From Paenibacillus_AP thailandensis (GTDB lineage Bacteria > Bacillota > Bacilli > Paenibacillales > Paenibacillaceae), in contig NZ_JBHUMY010000023.1 of NCBI RefSeq assembly GCF_042685365.1, positions 124,001-188,000 of the forward strand: a DNA stretch of 64,000 nt, read 5' to 3'. Each line of letters opens with the position of its first letter. The stretch's first letter is position 1. The notes under the pieces are model-generated. The model worked only from the letters and a program-made list of their open reading frames with translations, did no database searches and was not told the DNA's origin. Shown here piece after piece: positions 31,855-40,053 of the stretch. A program made the translations under genes and the position numbers.

Positions 31855-32964
31855 TCAGGCGAGCGGGTTCGTCCCGGTTTGCACGGTCTGCAGCACGGGC
31901 TGCTGCCGTTCGCTCACATCGTGAAGGAATGCGGCGGCACGGGCCATATATTCATCCGGATAGACGCGGAATACCAGCTCGTGTTTGCCGCCGGTCACGA
32001 TCCACGAACGGGACAGCGGATTAAGCTGTTCTTCGGCAATCCATTCCGCCGTCCGGTAGCTGGCTTTCTCGTCATCCGTGCCGTGAATAATGTAAATCGG
32101 CATATCGTACGACGTCTTCAGCACCTGCTCAATGGGCAAACTGCCCAGCGACGTTCCCGACCAGATCGGCATCATCGCCTCAATCAGCGGGACGGTAGGG
32201 TAACGCGGGATCGACAGGAAGTTCGAAATATTGCTGTACAACGTATCCGAGCTTGCAAGAAACAGGCTGTCTAATATCATGGCATCGATAAGGTCGGTTT
32301 TTAAAGCCGTTTGCAGAGCGGTTCCCGCTCCCATCGAAAATCCCCATACGACGATCTGCTCGGCCCCGCGGGATTTGGCAAATTCGACGGCCGCCAGCAG
32401 CTGCTCGGACTCTTCCGCGCCGCCGGTCGCCGGCGCCCTGTAAGCTTCGGACGCGTAGCCGTAATCGAATAACAGAACATTGTAGTTCAGATTATGGACG
32501 AGACCGGTCAGCTTATACATCGGGACCCAGCTTTCTTCGCGGTTAGCCCCGTAGCCATGGCTGAACACGATCGTCCGGGTCGAGGCGAGCGCATCGCCGC
32601 CCAGAGCGGCCGTCTGAAGCGCTCCTTCGGAAGTTCCGCCGTAAGCCGGGATGTACCATCCGCTGACGGTCGTTCGTCCGCTGGCGCTGGGGAACAGCAC
32701 ATCCTCGTAGTCGAGACCGAGCGCTTCCTTCGGATTCGACGACAGCGGAGCGACCGGCGGATAGGCAAGCAGGTAAGCGACGTAAGCGTGGAAGGCCAGA
32801 AACAGCAGCAGCATGGCCGACGAAGCGGCCGCCAGCCACCTCGTCCAGCTTCGGCTGCGTTTCAGCGGTCGTTCGGCGCTTGCCGGAGCGGTCATGTCGG
32901 GAAGACGAAGCGATATGCCGTTATCTAACGGAACCGAAGTGATCATGGTGCTTGTCGTATTCAT
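31855..32964 (-). CDS. Membrane-anchored alpha/beta hydrolase
   Basis: Serine hydrolase of the alpha/beta fold, 369 residues. A cytoplasmic N-terminus (~40 residues) is followed by one membrane helix (~45-66, WLAAASSAMLLLFLAFHAYVA), so the catalytic domain faces outside. Active-site motifs: oxyanion HGYGANREES, nucleophile elbow GFSMGAG (Ser), acid HGTDDEKAS, and His in GGKHELVFR. GGGGAG precedes the ATG. A perfect CcpA cre box sits 30 bp upstream, suggesting carbon catabolite control. Substrate unknown. Confidence 0.9.
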   Translation of the reverse strand: MNTTSTMITSVPLDNGISLRLPDMTAPASAERPLKRSRSWTRWLAAASSAMLLLFLAFHAYVAYLLAYPPVAPLSSNPKEALGLDYEDVLFPSASGRTTVSGWYIPAYGGTSEGALQTAALGGDALASTRTIVFSHGYGANREESWVPMYKLTGLVHNLNYNVLLFDYGYASEAYRAPATGGAEESEQLLAAVEFAKSRGAEQIVVWGFSMGAGTALQTALKTDLIDAMILDSLFLASSDTLYSNISNFLSIPRYPTVPLIEAMMPIWSGTSLGSLPIEQVLKTSYDMPIYIIHGTDDEKASYRTAEWIAEEQLNPLSRSWIVTGGKHELVFRVYPDEYMARAAAFLHDVSERQQPVLQTVQTGTNPLA

Positions 32965-32994
32965 AGGCGCTCTCCCCTTTGCTGCGAATATTAT

Positions 32995-33008
32995 GTAAGC
33001 GTTTACAA
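32995..33008. promoter_or_regulatory. CcpA cre box
   Basis: TGTAAGCGTTTACA matches the cre consensus TGWAARCGYTWNCW at all 14 positions and is nearly palindromic. It lies 30 bp before the hydrolase start, overlapping its likely -10 region. Confidence 0.75.
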
Positions 33009-33362
33009 CCTTTATGGCGTATAAACAGCTTAGCGATGCTCCGTTTTTGGTAATCAGCGGCGGAAGTGCCGGATCTTCGTTTCCAAAAGATTCGCGAAAG
33101 ACGCCTAAAGGCGTTAGGCGCGGCAGGCGAATGGCCCGTCAGCCATTCCGGACGCCCATGGATCACGGACGGTGAGTATTAAACGTTGACCATAGCGGAT
33201 AAGCGGAAACGAGTATAGAGTCCTGTTCGAAGGACGAACCGTTTCGGCGAGAGCAACGGGGTGTTTCTAGTGCTTTTATCGTATGTCGAAAGAAGTAGCC
33301 TGTCAATTGACGTCGACAAGATGTTAATCGGCTGTAACGAGACTGTAATATTGGCAGGACTC

Positions 33363-33392
33363 TTTACGATGGAGCCGCAATTCAAGTATACT
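33363..33392 (+). promoter_or_regulatory. Possible promoter for the IclR regulator
   Basis: TTTACG (33363-33368), 18 bp, TATACT (33387-33392). Confidence 0.5.
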
Positions 33393-33456
33393 TAAATGAG
33401 AATTGATTTCATTGCACGGAAAAGATCGGACAAGCGGCCGGCAGGAGGTGTCGACG

Positions 33457-34200
33457 GTGGAGGAAAGCAAATCGACGGTTCGCGCGGTTGACCGCGCGCT
33501 TGACATATTGTTATGTTTTACGACCGGAACGGATTATGCCATGACCGAAATCGCAGAGAAGGTAGGCTTGCATAAAAGCACGGTGCACCGCATGTTGGCT
33601 ACGCTGGAGGAGAAAGGGTTTCTGGAGCGGGACCGGTTGACCGACCGCTATCGCCTGGGGCTGAAAATTTGGGAGCTGTCGGCCAATCTGTCCCGGTCGG
33701 ACGATCCGGCGACGCTGTGGCTGCCCGAGATGGAGCGGCTTCGCGATCAATTGGGAGAGACGGTAAGCATCTACGTCCGCCACGGCATGGAGCGCATTCG
33801 CATCCAAGCCGTACAAAGCAATCAGGCGGTTCGCCGGGTCGCGCCCGTCGGAGCGAGACTGCCGTTGTACGCCGGCGCCTCGAGCAAAGTATTGATCGCC
33901 TTCGCTCCTCCGGACGTACGGGAACAAATATTGAACGATCCGAACTGGCAAGCCGTCATGGATAACGAGCAATACCGCAAGCAGCTCGGCGAAATTATGG
34001 TCCAAGGCTATGCGACGAGCTTCGAGGAGAGGGAGACGGGGGCCGCCGCCGTATCCGCCCCGATTTTCAACGGGAAAGGGCAGCTGGAAGCCGCGCTGTC
34101 CGTATCGGGACCGGCTAACCGGATGACGAACGAAACGATGCGGAAGTACAGCTCCGCCGTCGTGGAAGCGGCCCGGAGAATGGGAACGATGATTCGATAA
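33457..34200 (+). CDS. IclR-family transcriptional regulator
   Basis: Two-domain regulator, 247 residues from the GTG at 33457 (AGGAGG 9 bp upstream; a longer frame upstream lacks a ribosome site). The N-terminal winged helix (~residues 5-65) includes YAMTEIAEKVGLHKSTVHRM; the C-terminal IclR effector domain (~80-245) has ETVSIYVRHGMERIRIQAVQ, PLYAGASSKVLIAF and AAAVSAPIFNGKGQLEAALSVSGP. It precedes the sugar isomerase and ABC importer genes in the same direction, so it is the probable local regulator, ligand unknown. Confidence 0.92.
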   Translation: MEESKSTVRAVDRALDILLCFTTGTDYAMTEIAEKVGLHKSTVHRMLATLEEKGFLERDRLTDRYRLGLKIWELSANLSRSDDPATLWLPEMERLRDQLGETVSIYVRHGMERIRIQAVQSNQAVRRVAPVGARLPLYAGASSKVLIAFAPPDVREQILNDPNWQAVMDNEQYRKQLGEIMVQGYATSFEERETGAAAVSAPIFNGKGQLEAALSVSGPANRMTNETMRKYSSAVVEAARRMGTMIR

Positions 34201-34219
34201 AGCATAACGAAAGATTGGT

Positions 34220-34259
34220 AGACCGTTTCGGCCGAAGCCGGCAAACGGTCTTTCTTTTT
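34220..34259 (+). terminator. Terminator after the IclR gene
   Basis: AGACCGTTT and AAACGGTCT stem with an inner GCCG/CGGC pairing, then TTCTTTTT. Confidence 0.75.
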
Positions 34260-34403
34260 CGCAAGCCCCAGAGACCGCTTGAATGAACGAAGAGAGGTAC
34301 GATTCGGGACAATTTAAAAACGACATATCCCCATTAACGTGAACATGACCTCGGACAATAACGACATATTTACGAATGTTCCCCCGTTCCATATGCTACT
34401 AAA

Positions 34404-34440
34404 CAAACCGCGCGCATCCCAAAGTCCAAACCGCGCGCAT
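34404..34440 (+). repeat. 14 bp direct repeat before the isomerase gene
   Basis: CAAACCGCGCGCAT occurs at 34404-34417 and 34427-34440, 23 bp apart, immediately before the AGGAGG ribosome site. Could be a regulator or mRNA element. Confidence 0.5.
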
Positions 34441-34458
34441 GCTAGGAGGAACAAGAAC

Positions 34459-35331
34459 ATGAAAGTCGGCTTGAGCTCTTACAGCTTGCTGAACGCTCTG
34501 AAGTCGGGGGAAATGACCGTATTGGACGCGATCCAATGGATTGCGGATAACGGCGGAGAGCATATGGAAATCGTCCCGTACGGGTATACGCTGGCGGATA
34601 ATTTGCCGCTGGCGGACGCCGTCCGCGACAAAGCGGAGAAAGCCGGCATCGCCTTGTCCAATTATTCGATGCCGGCCAACTTCGTTCAGGAGACGGAGGA
34701 GCTTTTTCAGGCGGAGGTCGAACGCGTGAAGCGGCATGTCGATCTCGTTCACAGGCTGGGAATCCGGCATATGCGCCACGACGTAACCGCGTTTTCGCTG
34801 CCGAAGGAAAACATGACGATCGAGTGGTTCGAGAACCATCTGCATTGGATGGTGAGGGGAAGCCGGCTGATTGCCGACTACGCCGCGCAGTACGGCATGA
34901 CGACGAGCATCGAGAACCACGGCTTCAGCGTGCAGGCAAGCGACCGCGTGCAGCGGGTGCTTCATGCCGTCGACCGTCCGAATTTCAAAACGACGCTCGA
35001 TATCGGAAACTTCATGTGCGTGGACGAGAATCCGATCGTCGGGGTCATGAAAAACCTTCCTTACGCTTCCCTTATTCATTTCAAAGACTTCTATTTCCGC
35101 CATTACGATGAATATCCCGGCGAAGGCGAATGGTTTGCGACGGCGAACGGCAACTATTTGCGCGGCGCTATCGTCGGTCAAGGGGACGTCGACGTTCGCA
35201 GAATCGTGAAGCTGGTCAAGAGCTTCGGTTATGACGGCTATATTACGGTCGAATTCGAAGGGATGGAAGAATGCAAGCGGGCCTCCAAAATCGCAATGGA
35301 TAATTTGCGGCGGATTTGGGAGGAAAGCTAG
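34459..35331 (+). CDS. Sugar phosphate isomerase/epimerase-like TIM barrel protein
   Basis: AP-endonuclease-2/xylose-isomerase-like TIM barrel, 290 residues from the ATG at 34459 (AGGAGG upstream). Metal-site style motifs: GEHMEIVPYG (Glu), SIENHGFSVQ (Glu), TLDIGNFMCVDENP (Asp), IHFKDFYFRHYDE (His/Asp), and VEFEGMEE near the C-terminus (Glu). It would isomerise or epimerise a sugar or polyol. Position between the IclR regulator and the ABC importer suggests a step in the same catabolic route; the exact substrate is unknown. Confidence 0.85.
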   Translation: MKVGLSSYSLLNALKSGEMTVLDAIQWIADNGGEHMEIVPYGYTLADNLPLADAVRDKAEKAGIALSNYSMPANFVQETEELFQAEVERVKRHVDLVHRLGIRHMRHDVTAFSLPKENMTIEWFENHLHWMVRGSRLIADYAAQYGMTTSIENHGFSVQASDRVQRVLHAVDRPNFKTTLDIGNFMCVDENPIVGVMKNLPYASLIHFKDFYFRHYDEYPGEGEWFATANGNYLRGAIVGQGDVDVRRIVKLVKSFGYDGYITVEFEGMEECKRASKIAMDNLRRIWEES

Positions 35332-35362
35332 TTTTGGCTCGCCGGGACGAACTTAGAGGCGG

Positions 35363-35410
35363 CGGTCCGGGAACGGCGTTAGAAAGCCGTTCCCGGGCCG
35401 TTTTATTTTT
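35363..35410 (+). terminator. Terminator after the isomerase gene
   Basis: A 15 bp stem, CGGTCCGGGAACGGC with GCCGTTCCCGGGCCG, followed by TTTTATTTTT. Confidence 0.9.
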
Positions 35411-35503
35411 TGGGCGGTTAGAATTCACTTTCAGGGAATATATGAACGTTTACAAACAAAATTACGAGGTTGAATTTGTTATATAATATGACGCAAGATT
35501 ATT

Positions 35504-35517
35504 GGATAGCGCTTACA
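35504..35517. promoter_or_regulatory. Putative CcpA cre box before the importer operon
   Basis: The minus strand reads TGTAAGCGCTATCC, 13 of 14 matches to TGWAARCGYTWNCW. It lies between two possible promoters. Confidence 0.55.
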
Positions 35518-35553
35518 AATGGCCTGATTGTTCATTTTTATCATATGCCGTTT

Positions 35554-35583
35554 TTGACATTTTGGATAGTTGCGAAAGATAAT
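35554..35583 (+). promoter_or_regulatory. SigA-type promoter for the importer operon
   Basis: Consensus TTGACA (35554-35559), 18 bp, GATAAT (35578-35583). The leader would be about 250 nt. Confidence 0.6.
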
Positions 35584-35836
35584 GTGACATCAAACAAAAC
35601 ATATTCGAGAAAGCTGCAGGACGGAAAAAGCGGGCGGCGGTGCGGCTTTCGGGCGTTTCCGGCCATCCCGCGGACGATTGCCGGAGAGGAAGACGAGAAC
35701 GACATATTTACGCGCTTTTTTCCTCGCCTTTACAATTTGATTACAACGCTGACGGGCGGCGGCGGAAATCGGGTCGGACCGCCCAAACGCCAAAAAGATT
35801 CCGGCAATGCGGGAAAAGTCAGGGAGGGTGAATGCG

Positions 35837-36799
35837 GTGCAGCAAATCAATCCACGGACGTTGCCGGCCGATGCGATTCGGCCAAACGGAGCCGGCCATA
35901 AATTGCGAAGAAGAATCGTCAGAAACTGGGAGCTTTATTTATTCATAGCGCCGGCGTTCTTCTATTTCCTCATTTTTCACTACGGGCCGATGTACGGCAT
36001 CCAGATCGCTTTCAAGAACTACATTCCGACCAGGGGCTTTTTTGGCAGCGAATGGGTGGGGTTCGAGCATTTTACCCGGTTTTTCCAATCTTATTATTTT
36101 TGGGACTTGATATGGAATACGCTTAGCATCAGTTTGTACGACCTCGCGGTCGGTTTTCCGCTTCCGATTCTGCTTGCGCTCGCCTTTAACGAAGCGAAGA
36201 ACGGCTTCTTCAAGCGTGCGGTTCAGACGATCACTTACGCGCCGCATTTTATTTCCGTGGTTGTCATGGCGGGCATGATCATTACGTTCCTTTCTCCGTC
36301 CACGGGCATTATGACGCACATCCTTCAATGGTTCGGACTGGAAGCGCCCAACGTGCTGACCGATCCGAAATGGTTCAAAACGATGTATGTGCTGTCGAAC
36401 GTCTGGCAGGGCGCCGGGTGGGGAACGATCATTTATTTGGCGGCATTATCTGCGGTCGATCCGCAGCTGCACGAAGCGGCGATCATGGACGGCGCCAGCC
36501 GGGTGCGCCGCATCTGGCACATTAACCTCCCGGCGATCGTTCCGACGATCATTATTTTGCTCATTTTGAACATGGGGAGCGTCCTGAGCGTCGGCTTCGA
36601 GAAAATTTTGCTGCTTCAAAACTCGCTGAACATGGAGTCGTCGGACGTCATTTCCACCTTCGTATACCGCTCCGGCTTGCTGGACGCGCAGTACAGCTTC
36701 TCGACCGCGGTAGGACTGTTCAATTCCGTCGTCAACGCGGCTTTGCTGATTGCCGTCAACCGCATCGCGCGCCGGACGAGCGAGACGAGCTTGTGGTAG
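35837..36799 (+). CDS. Oligosaccharide ABC transporter permease, LplB/YteP type
   Basis: First permease of a CUT1 importer of the polygalacturonate/complex-glycan type, about 320 residues. GTG at 35837 is chosen for its AGGGAGG 9 bp upstream; an ATG 30 bp earlier has no ribosome site. Six membrane segments start with LYLFIAPAFFYFLIFHYGPM, typical of LplB. The EAA loop is EAAIMDGASRVRRIWHINLP (~residue 215), and FEKILLLQNSLNMESSDVI is the family signature. Sister permease and solute-binding protein follow; no ATPase gene is present. Confidence 0.92.
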   Translation: MQQINPRTLPADAIRPNGAGHKLRRRIVRNWELYLFIAPAFFYFLIFHYGPMYGIQIAFKNYIPTRGFFGSEWVGFEHFTRFFQSYYFWDLIWNTLSISLYDLAVGFPLPILLALAFNEAKNGFFKRAVQTITYAPHFISVVVMAGMIITFLSPSTGIMTHILQWFGLEAPNVLTDPKWFKTMYVLSNVWQGAGWGTIIYLAALSAVDPQLHEAAIMDGASRVRRIWHINLPAIVPTIIILLILNMGSVLSVGFEKILLLQNSLNMESSDVISTFVYRSGLLDAQYSFSTAVGLFNSVVNAALLIAVNRIARRTSETSLW

Positions 36800-36808
36800 A
36801 GAGAGGGA

Positions 36809-36940
36809 AGCGGACGCTTCCGAAGCGAGTTTTGTTGCGAAGCGAAATCGAGGGAGTAATGCTTCAACAAAACTAAGCGGATGCTTCCGAAGCCAGTTTT
36901 GTTGCGAAGTGAAATCGAGGGAGTAACGCTTCACAAAACT
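36809..36940 (+). repeat. Tandem duplication of a ~67 bp hairpin-forming unit between permease genes
   Basis: Unit 1 (36809-36875) and unit 2 (36876-36940) begin AGCGGA(C/T)GCTTCCGAAGC and share GAAATCGAGGGAGTAA. Each folds through AGTTTTGTTG / CAACAAAACT-type arms. The second unit ends just before the next gene's AGGAGG. Confidence 0.8.
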
Positions 36941-36958
36941 TTTAGGAGGAACAAAAGC

Positions 36959-37861
36959 ATGAGCAGCTTTGCCAGACAATCGACAGGCGATAAAGCGTTT
37001 ATCGTGTTGGTTTACGTCTTTCTTTTTATCGCGATGGCCGTCGTCTTGTATCCGTTGATTTACATCGTGAGCGCGTCGATCAGCGACCCGGCAAAGGTCG
37101 GGTCCGGCGAAATGTGGCTTCTTCCGAAAGGGATTACGTGGGAAGGGTACGAGCGGGTTTTTCAAAACGAAAAAATTTGGAACGGTTATTTCAATACGAT
37201 CGTCTACACGCTGGCCGGAACGGCGGTCAATCTCGCGGTTACGCTTCCGGCCGCCTATTCGCTCAGCCGCCCCGATTTTGTCGGCAGAGGTTTCTTTATC
37301 GGGATGTTTATGGCGACCATGTTCATCGGAGGTGGGCTCGTGCCCACGTATTTGCTCGTGAAGGAATTAGGGATGATCAACTCGATGTGGGCGCTCATTC
37401 TGCCCAGCGCCGCTTCCATCTGGAATATTATCGTGACGCGGACGTTCTTTCAATCGACCATTCCGAGAGAGCTTCAGGAAGCGTCGCAAATCGACGGCGC
37501 CACCAACTTTCAGATCTTTTTTCAAATCGTATTGCCGCTCTCCGCTCCCATCATCGCCGTCATGGCGCTGTTTTACGGGGTCGGCCATTGGAACAGCTAC
37601 TTCTCGGCCATGATCTATTTCAACGACGAAGCCAAATATCCGCTTCAGCTCGTATTGCGGCAAATTCTCGTCCTGCAGGAGATGGCGTCTCAATCTGCGG
37701 TGACGGCCGAGGTGGCCACGGCGCTCAACAGCAAGGCCGAAATCGCGGCTCTTCTGAAATATGCCGTCATTATCGTCTCGACCCTGCCGGTCATCGTGCT
37801 CTATCCGTTCCTTCAACGCTTCTTCGTGCAAGGGGTCATGATCGGCTCCGTGAAAGGTTAA
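36959..37861 (+). CDS. Oligosaccharide ABC transporter permease, LplC/YtcP type
   Basis: Second permease, 300 residues from the ATG at 36959 (AGGAGG with 9 bp spacing). N-terminus AFIVLVYVFLFIAMAVVLYP is the first helix; the EAA loop is LQEASQIDGATNFQIFFQIV (~residue 185); the typical C-terminal FLQRFFVQGVMIGSVKG is present. A periplasmic-type loop near residue 245 (EMASQSAVTAEVATALNSK) is usual for this subfamily. Partner of the preceding permease and following binding protein. Confidence 0.93.
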   Translation: MSSFARQSTGDKAFIVLVYVFLFIAMAVVLYPLIYIVSASISDPAKVGSGEMWLLPKGITWEGYERVFQNEKIWNGYFNTIVYTLAGTAVNLAVTLPAAYSLSRPDFVGRGFFIGMFMATMFIGGGLVPTYLLVKELGMINSMWALILPSAASIWNIIVTRTFFQSTIPRELQEASQIDGATNFQIFFQIVLPLSAPIIAVMALFYGVGHWNSYFSAMIYFNDEAKYPLQLVLRQILVLQEMASQSAVTAEVATALNSKAEIAALLKYAVIIVSTLPVIVLYPFLQRFFVQGVMIGSVKG

Positions 37862-37956
37862 GCCCGCGGTTCTGCAAGCGGCAGCGCCATGCTAGCGGTA
37901 ACTCGAAGCTTTCGTCTTCTTGTTATAAATCAACGATATTAGAGGAGGGGTTTATG

Positions 37957-39549
37957 ATGCATGTATGGAAAAAGGGCGTTAATCTCGCGCTGACCCTGGT
38001 TATGGCCGGCGGGATGCTTTCAGCCTGCAGCTCGTCCGGCAACACCGGGGGCGGGGCATCCGGGGAACCCGCGAGTACGGTTAGCAAAGAGGGCTTTCCG
38101 ATCGTAAGCGAGCCGATTACGCTGTCCGTCATGGCTCCGGACGTAGGCATGGCCAAATGGGAGGATATGCCTGTCCTGAAGGAGATGGAAAAGCTGACGA
38201 ACATTAAGCTGGAATACCGGCTCGCACCGCTCGACAGCTTTACGACGAAAAAAAATCTCGTATTTGCCAGCGGCGATTATCCGGACTTTTTCTATGCATC
38301 GGAAATCACCAAGTCGGAGGAGGTCAATTACGGAAGCCAGGGCATCCTTATTCCGCTCGAGAATTTGATCGACGAATACGCGCCCAATTTAAAGGCGATT
38401 TTGGACGAACATCCCGAAATCCGCAAATCGATTACGACGCCCGACGGCCATATTTATACGCTGCCCCGCATCGACCTGTCGGCGGTCTGGTACCGGGGGC
38501 CGATGTGGTATAACGGCAAGTTCCTGGAGGCGCTCGATATGGAGGTTCCGACCACGACGGAGGAGCTGTACACGTATTTGAAACGGGTCAAGGATGAGGA
38601 CCCGAACGGCAACGGCCAAGCGGACGAAATTCCGTTGTCTTCGGTCAAGCTGGACGACATCCGCATGTTTATGTTCGGCTCTTGGGGAATGGTATCCGAG
38701 GACATTTACAACGACAAGGAAGGAAAGGTTCATTATCCGTTCATGGAAGAAGGCTACAAAGGCTACTTGACGTTTATGAACCGGCTCTGGACGGAGGGGC
38801 TGCTCGACGCCGAGACGTTCTCCCAAACCGACGAGCAGAAGAAGGCCAAGGGCAAAAACAACCAAATCGGGCTGTTCGCCGATTATAACGCCTACTTTAC
38901 GCTGGGCGGCACGGAGCCGGGCACGGCGGATCCGATGGCGATTCCGGTAAAAAGCGATATGGTCGATTCGGCGGTATACGGCAAGCATCCGGGCTTGTCG
39001 ACGGGGGCGTTCGCGATTTCGAGCGCCAACCCAAATCCGGAGGCGACGATGCGCTGGATCGACTATCTGTACAGCTATGACGGGGCTACGCTGTTCAACC
39101 ATGGGCCCGAAGGCATGCTGTTCGAATATGTGGATAAAGAAAACCATGTGAAAAAATTTCTCGACGTCCCGGGAGGAGACCGCGAGGAATACCGCGCGAC
39201 GCTTACGCCGAACTACGGCATCAGCACGCCGGGCTTCGAAGATATTTCGCTGTACAACGGACTGAGAGGCGAATTCGACGAGTGGATCGTCAACGAAAAC
39301 AAAACGAAGCTTGAGCCGATCGCGCAGGTTCCGTTCCCGATCGTTTATTTGACGGAGGAGGAGCAGGCGGAAGTCTCGAGACTCCGCTCCGATCTCGACA
39401 CCTATGTCGTGCAGATGGAGGCGAAATTCGTGACGGGTATCGAACCTCTTGCCAACTGGGACAGCTATATCGCTCAGGTGAAAAAAATGGGCGGCGACCG
39501 TATCGTCGAAATCTACCAGGCCGCCTACGACCGCTGGGCCGAAAACTAA
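37957..39549 (+). CDS. Oligosaccharide-binding lipoprotein, LplA/YtcQ type
   Basis: Extracellular solute-binding lipoprotein of the importer, about 530 residues. A basic start and hydrophobic stretch lead to the lipobox LSAC (Cys24 from the ATG at 37957; a second ATG 3 bp earlier is also possible). AGGAGG is 8 bp upstream. Mature protein begins with a Gly/Ser linker and then SEPITLSVMAPDVGMAKWED. The large size, the KLTNIKLEYRLAP start and the GNGQADEIPL calcium-like loop are typical of binding proteins for complex oligosaccharides. The neighbouring GH38/GH125/GH29 enzymes suggest mannose- and fucose-containing glycans; this is inference. Confidence 0.92.
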   Translation: MHVWKKGVNLALTLVMAGGMLSACSSSGNTGGGASGEPASTVSKEGFPIVSEPITLSVMAPDVGMAKWEDMPVLKEMEKLTNIKLEYRLAPLDSFTTKKNLVFASGDYPDFFYASEITKSEEVNYGSQGILIPLENLIDEYAPNLKAILDEHPEIRKSITTPDGHIYTLPRIDLSAVWYRGPMWYNGKFLEALDMEVPTTTEELYTYLKRVKDEDPNGNGQADEIPLSSVKLDDIRMFMFGSWGMVSEDIYNDKEGKVHYPFMEEGYKGYLTFMNRLWTEGLLDAETFSQTDEQKKAKGKNNQIGLFADYNAYFTLGGTEPGTADPMAIPVKSDMVDSAVYGKHPGLSTGAFAISSANPNPEATMRWIDYLYSYDGATLFNHGPEGMLFEYVDKENHVKKFLDVPGGDREEYRATLTPNYGISTPGFEDISLYNGLRGEFDEWIVNENKTKLEPIAQVPFPIVYLTEEEQAEVSRLRSDLDTYVVQMEAKFVTGIEPLANWDSYIAQVKKMGGDRIVEIYQAAYDRWAEN

Positions 39550-39639
39550 TAGGCGGCTTGCCGCCAGCAACCCGCTTGTCCGGCCGGGCAAGCGGGGAAT
39601 TATATACCCGGTTATTCAGTACCGGGTGCAAGCTGCTTG

Positions 39640-39893
39640 TTGCACGTTCGGATTGTCGAAGACGGCCGCGTGGCAGGCAGCACCATAAGGCAAAACGTGG
39701 CGTAAGAAGCGCGAAAAGGAGCTTTGCCCGACAGGGCAAGCGGCTCATTGCACGTTCGGATTGTCGAAGACGGCCGCGTGGCAGGCAGCACCATAAGGCA
39801 AAACGTGGCGTAAGAGGCACGAAAAGGAGCTTTGCCCGACAGGGCAAGCGGCTTATTGCACGTTCGGATTGTCGAAGACGGCCGCGTGGCAGG
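39640..39893 (+). repeat. 108 bp tandem repeat, 2.35 copies
   Basis: Units start at 39640, 39748 and 39856 (TTGCACGTTCGGATTGTCG...). The first two are full length and nearly identical; the third stops after GTGGCAGG (39893). Each full unit contains GCTTTGCCC-GACA-GGGCAAGC, a strong hairpin. Because 108 is a multiple of 3, false open frames with 36-residue periodicity appear in both strands. The stretch lies between the binding protein and the GH3 gene. Confidence 0.9.
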
Positions 39894-39905
39894 TACGCCC
39901 ATTCG

Positions 39906-40028
39906 GGGTGTCCAGAGGGGCGAGCCCCTTGGGGCCCCTCCTCAGGAGGGGTTTGGGGAGGTGTAATAGTGGGTGTCCAGAGGGGCGAGCCCCTTGGGGC
40001 CCCTCCTCAGGAGGGGTTTGGGGAGGTG
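39906..40028 (+). repeat. 65 bp tandem repeat, two copies, GC-rich hairpins
   Basis: A 58 bp identical sequence at 39906-39963 and 39971-40028 begins GGGTGTCCAGAGGGGCGAGC and ends TTTGGGGAGGTG. Each copy contains CCCCTCCTCAGGAGGGG and GGGGCGAGCCCC hairpins. The tail recurs a third time (40036-40050), where its GGGGAGG is the ribosome site of the GH3 gene. Confidence 0.9.
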
Positions 40029-40053
40029 AAGGAACTTGGGGAGGTGTAATTAT

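Larger units (their letters stand above)
32965..33456. other. Gene-free divergent region between hydrolase and IclR regulator
   Basis: About 490 bp holding a cre box (32995-33008), a small hairpin ACGCC-TAAA-GGCGT (33101-33114) and the IclR promoter. No convincing coding frame. Confidence 0.6.
35332..35836. other. Regulatory interval before the oligosaccharide ABC importer
   Basis: 505 bp without a gene. It contains the isomerase terminator, a TATAAT-containing AT-rich region (35482-35487), a cre-like box, a TTGACA promoter, and one copy of the AACGACATATTTACG element (35698-35712) in the predicted 5' leader. Confidence 0.6.

Noticed and set aside
39558..40049. Long open frames on both strands with 36-residue internal repeats
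   Set aside because: They are produced by the 108 bp tandem repeat; no ribosome site, no recognisable domain, and the repeats end inside the frame.
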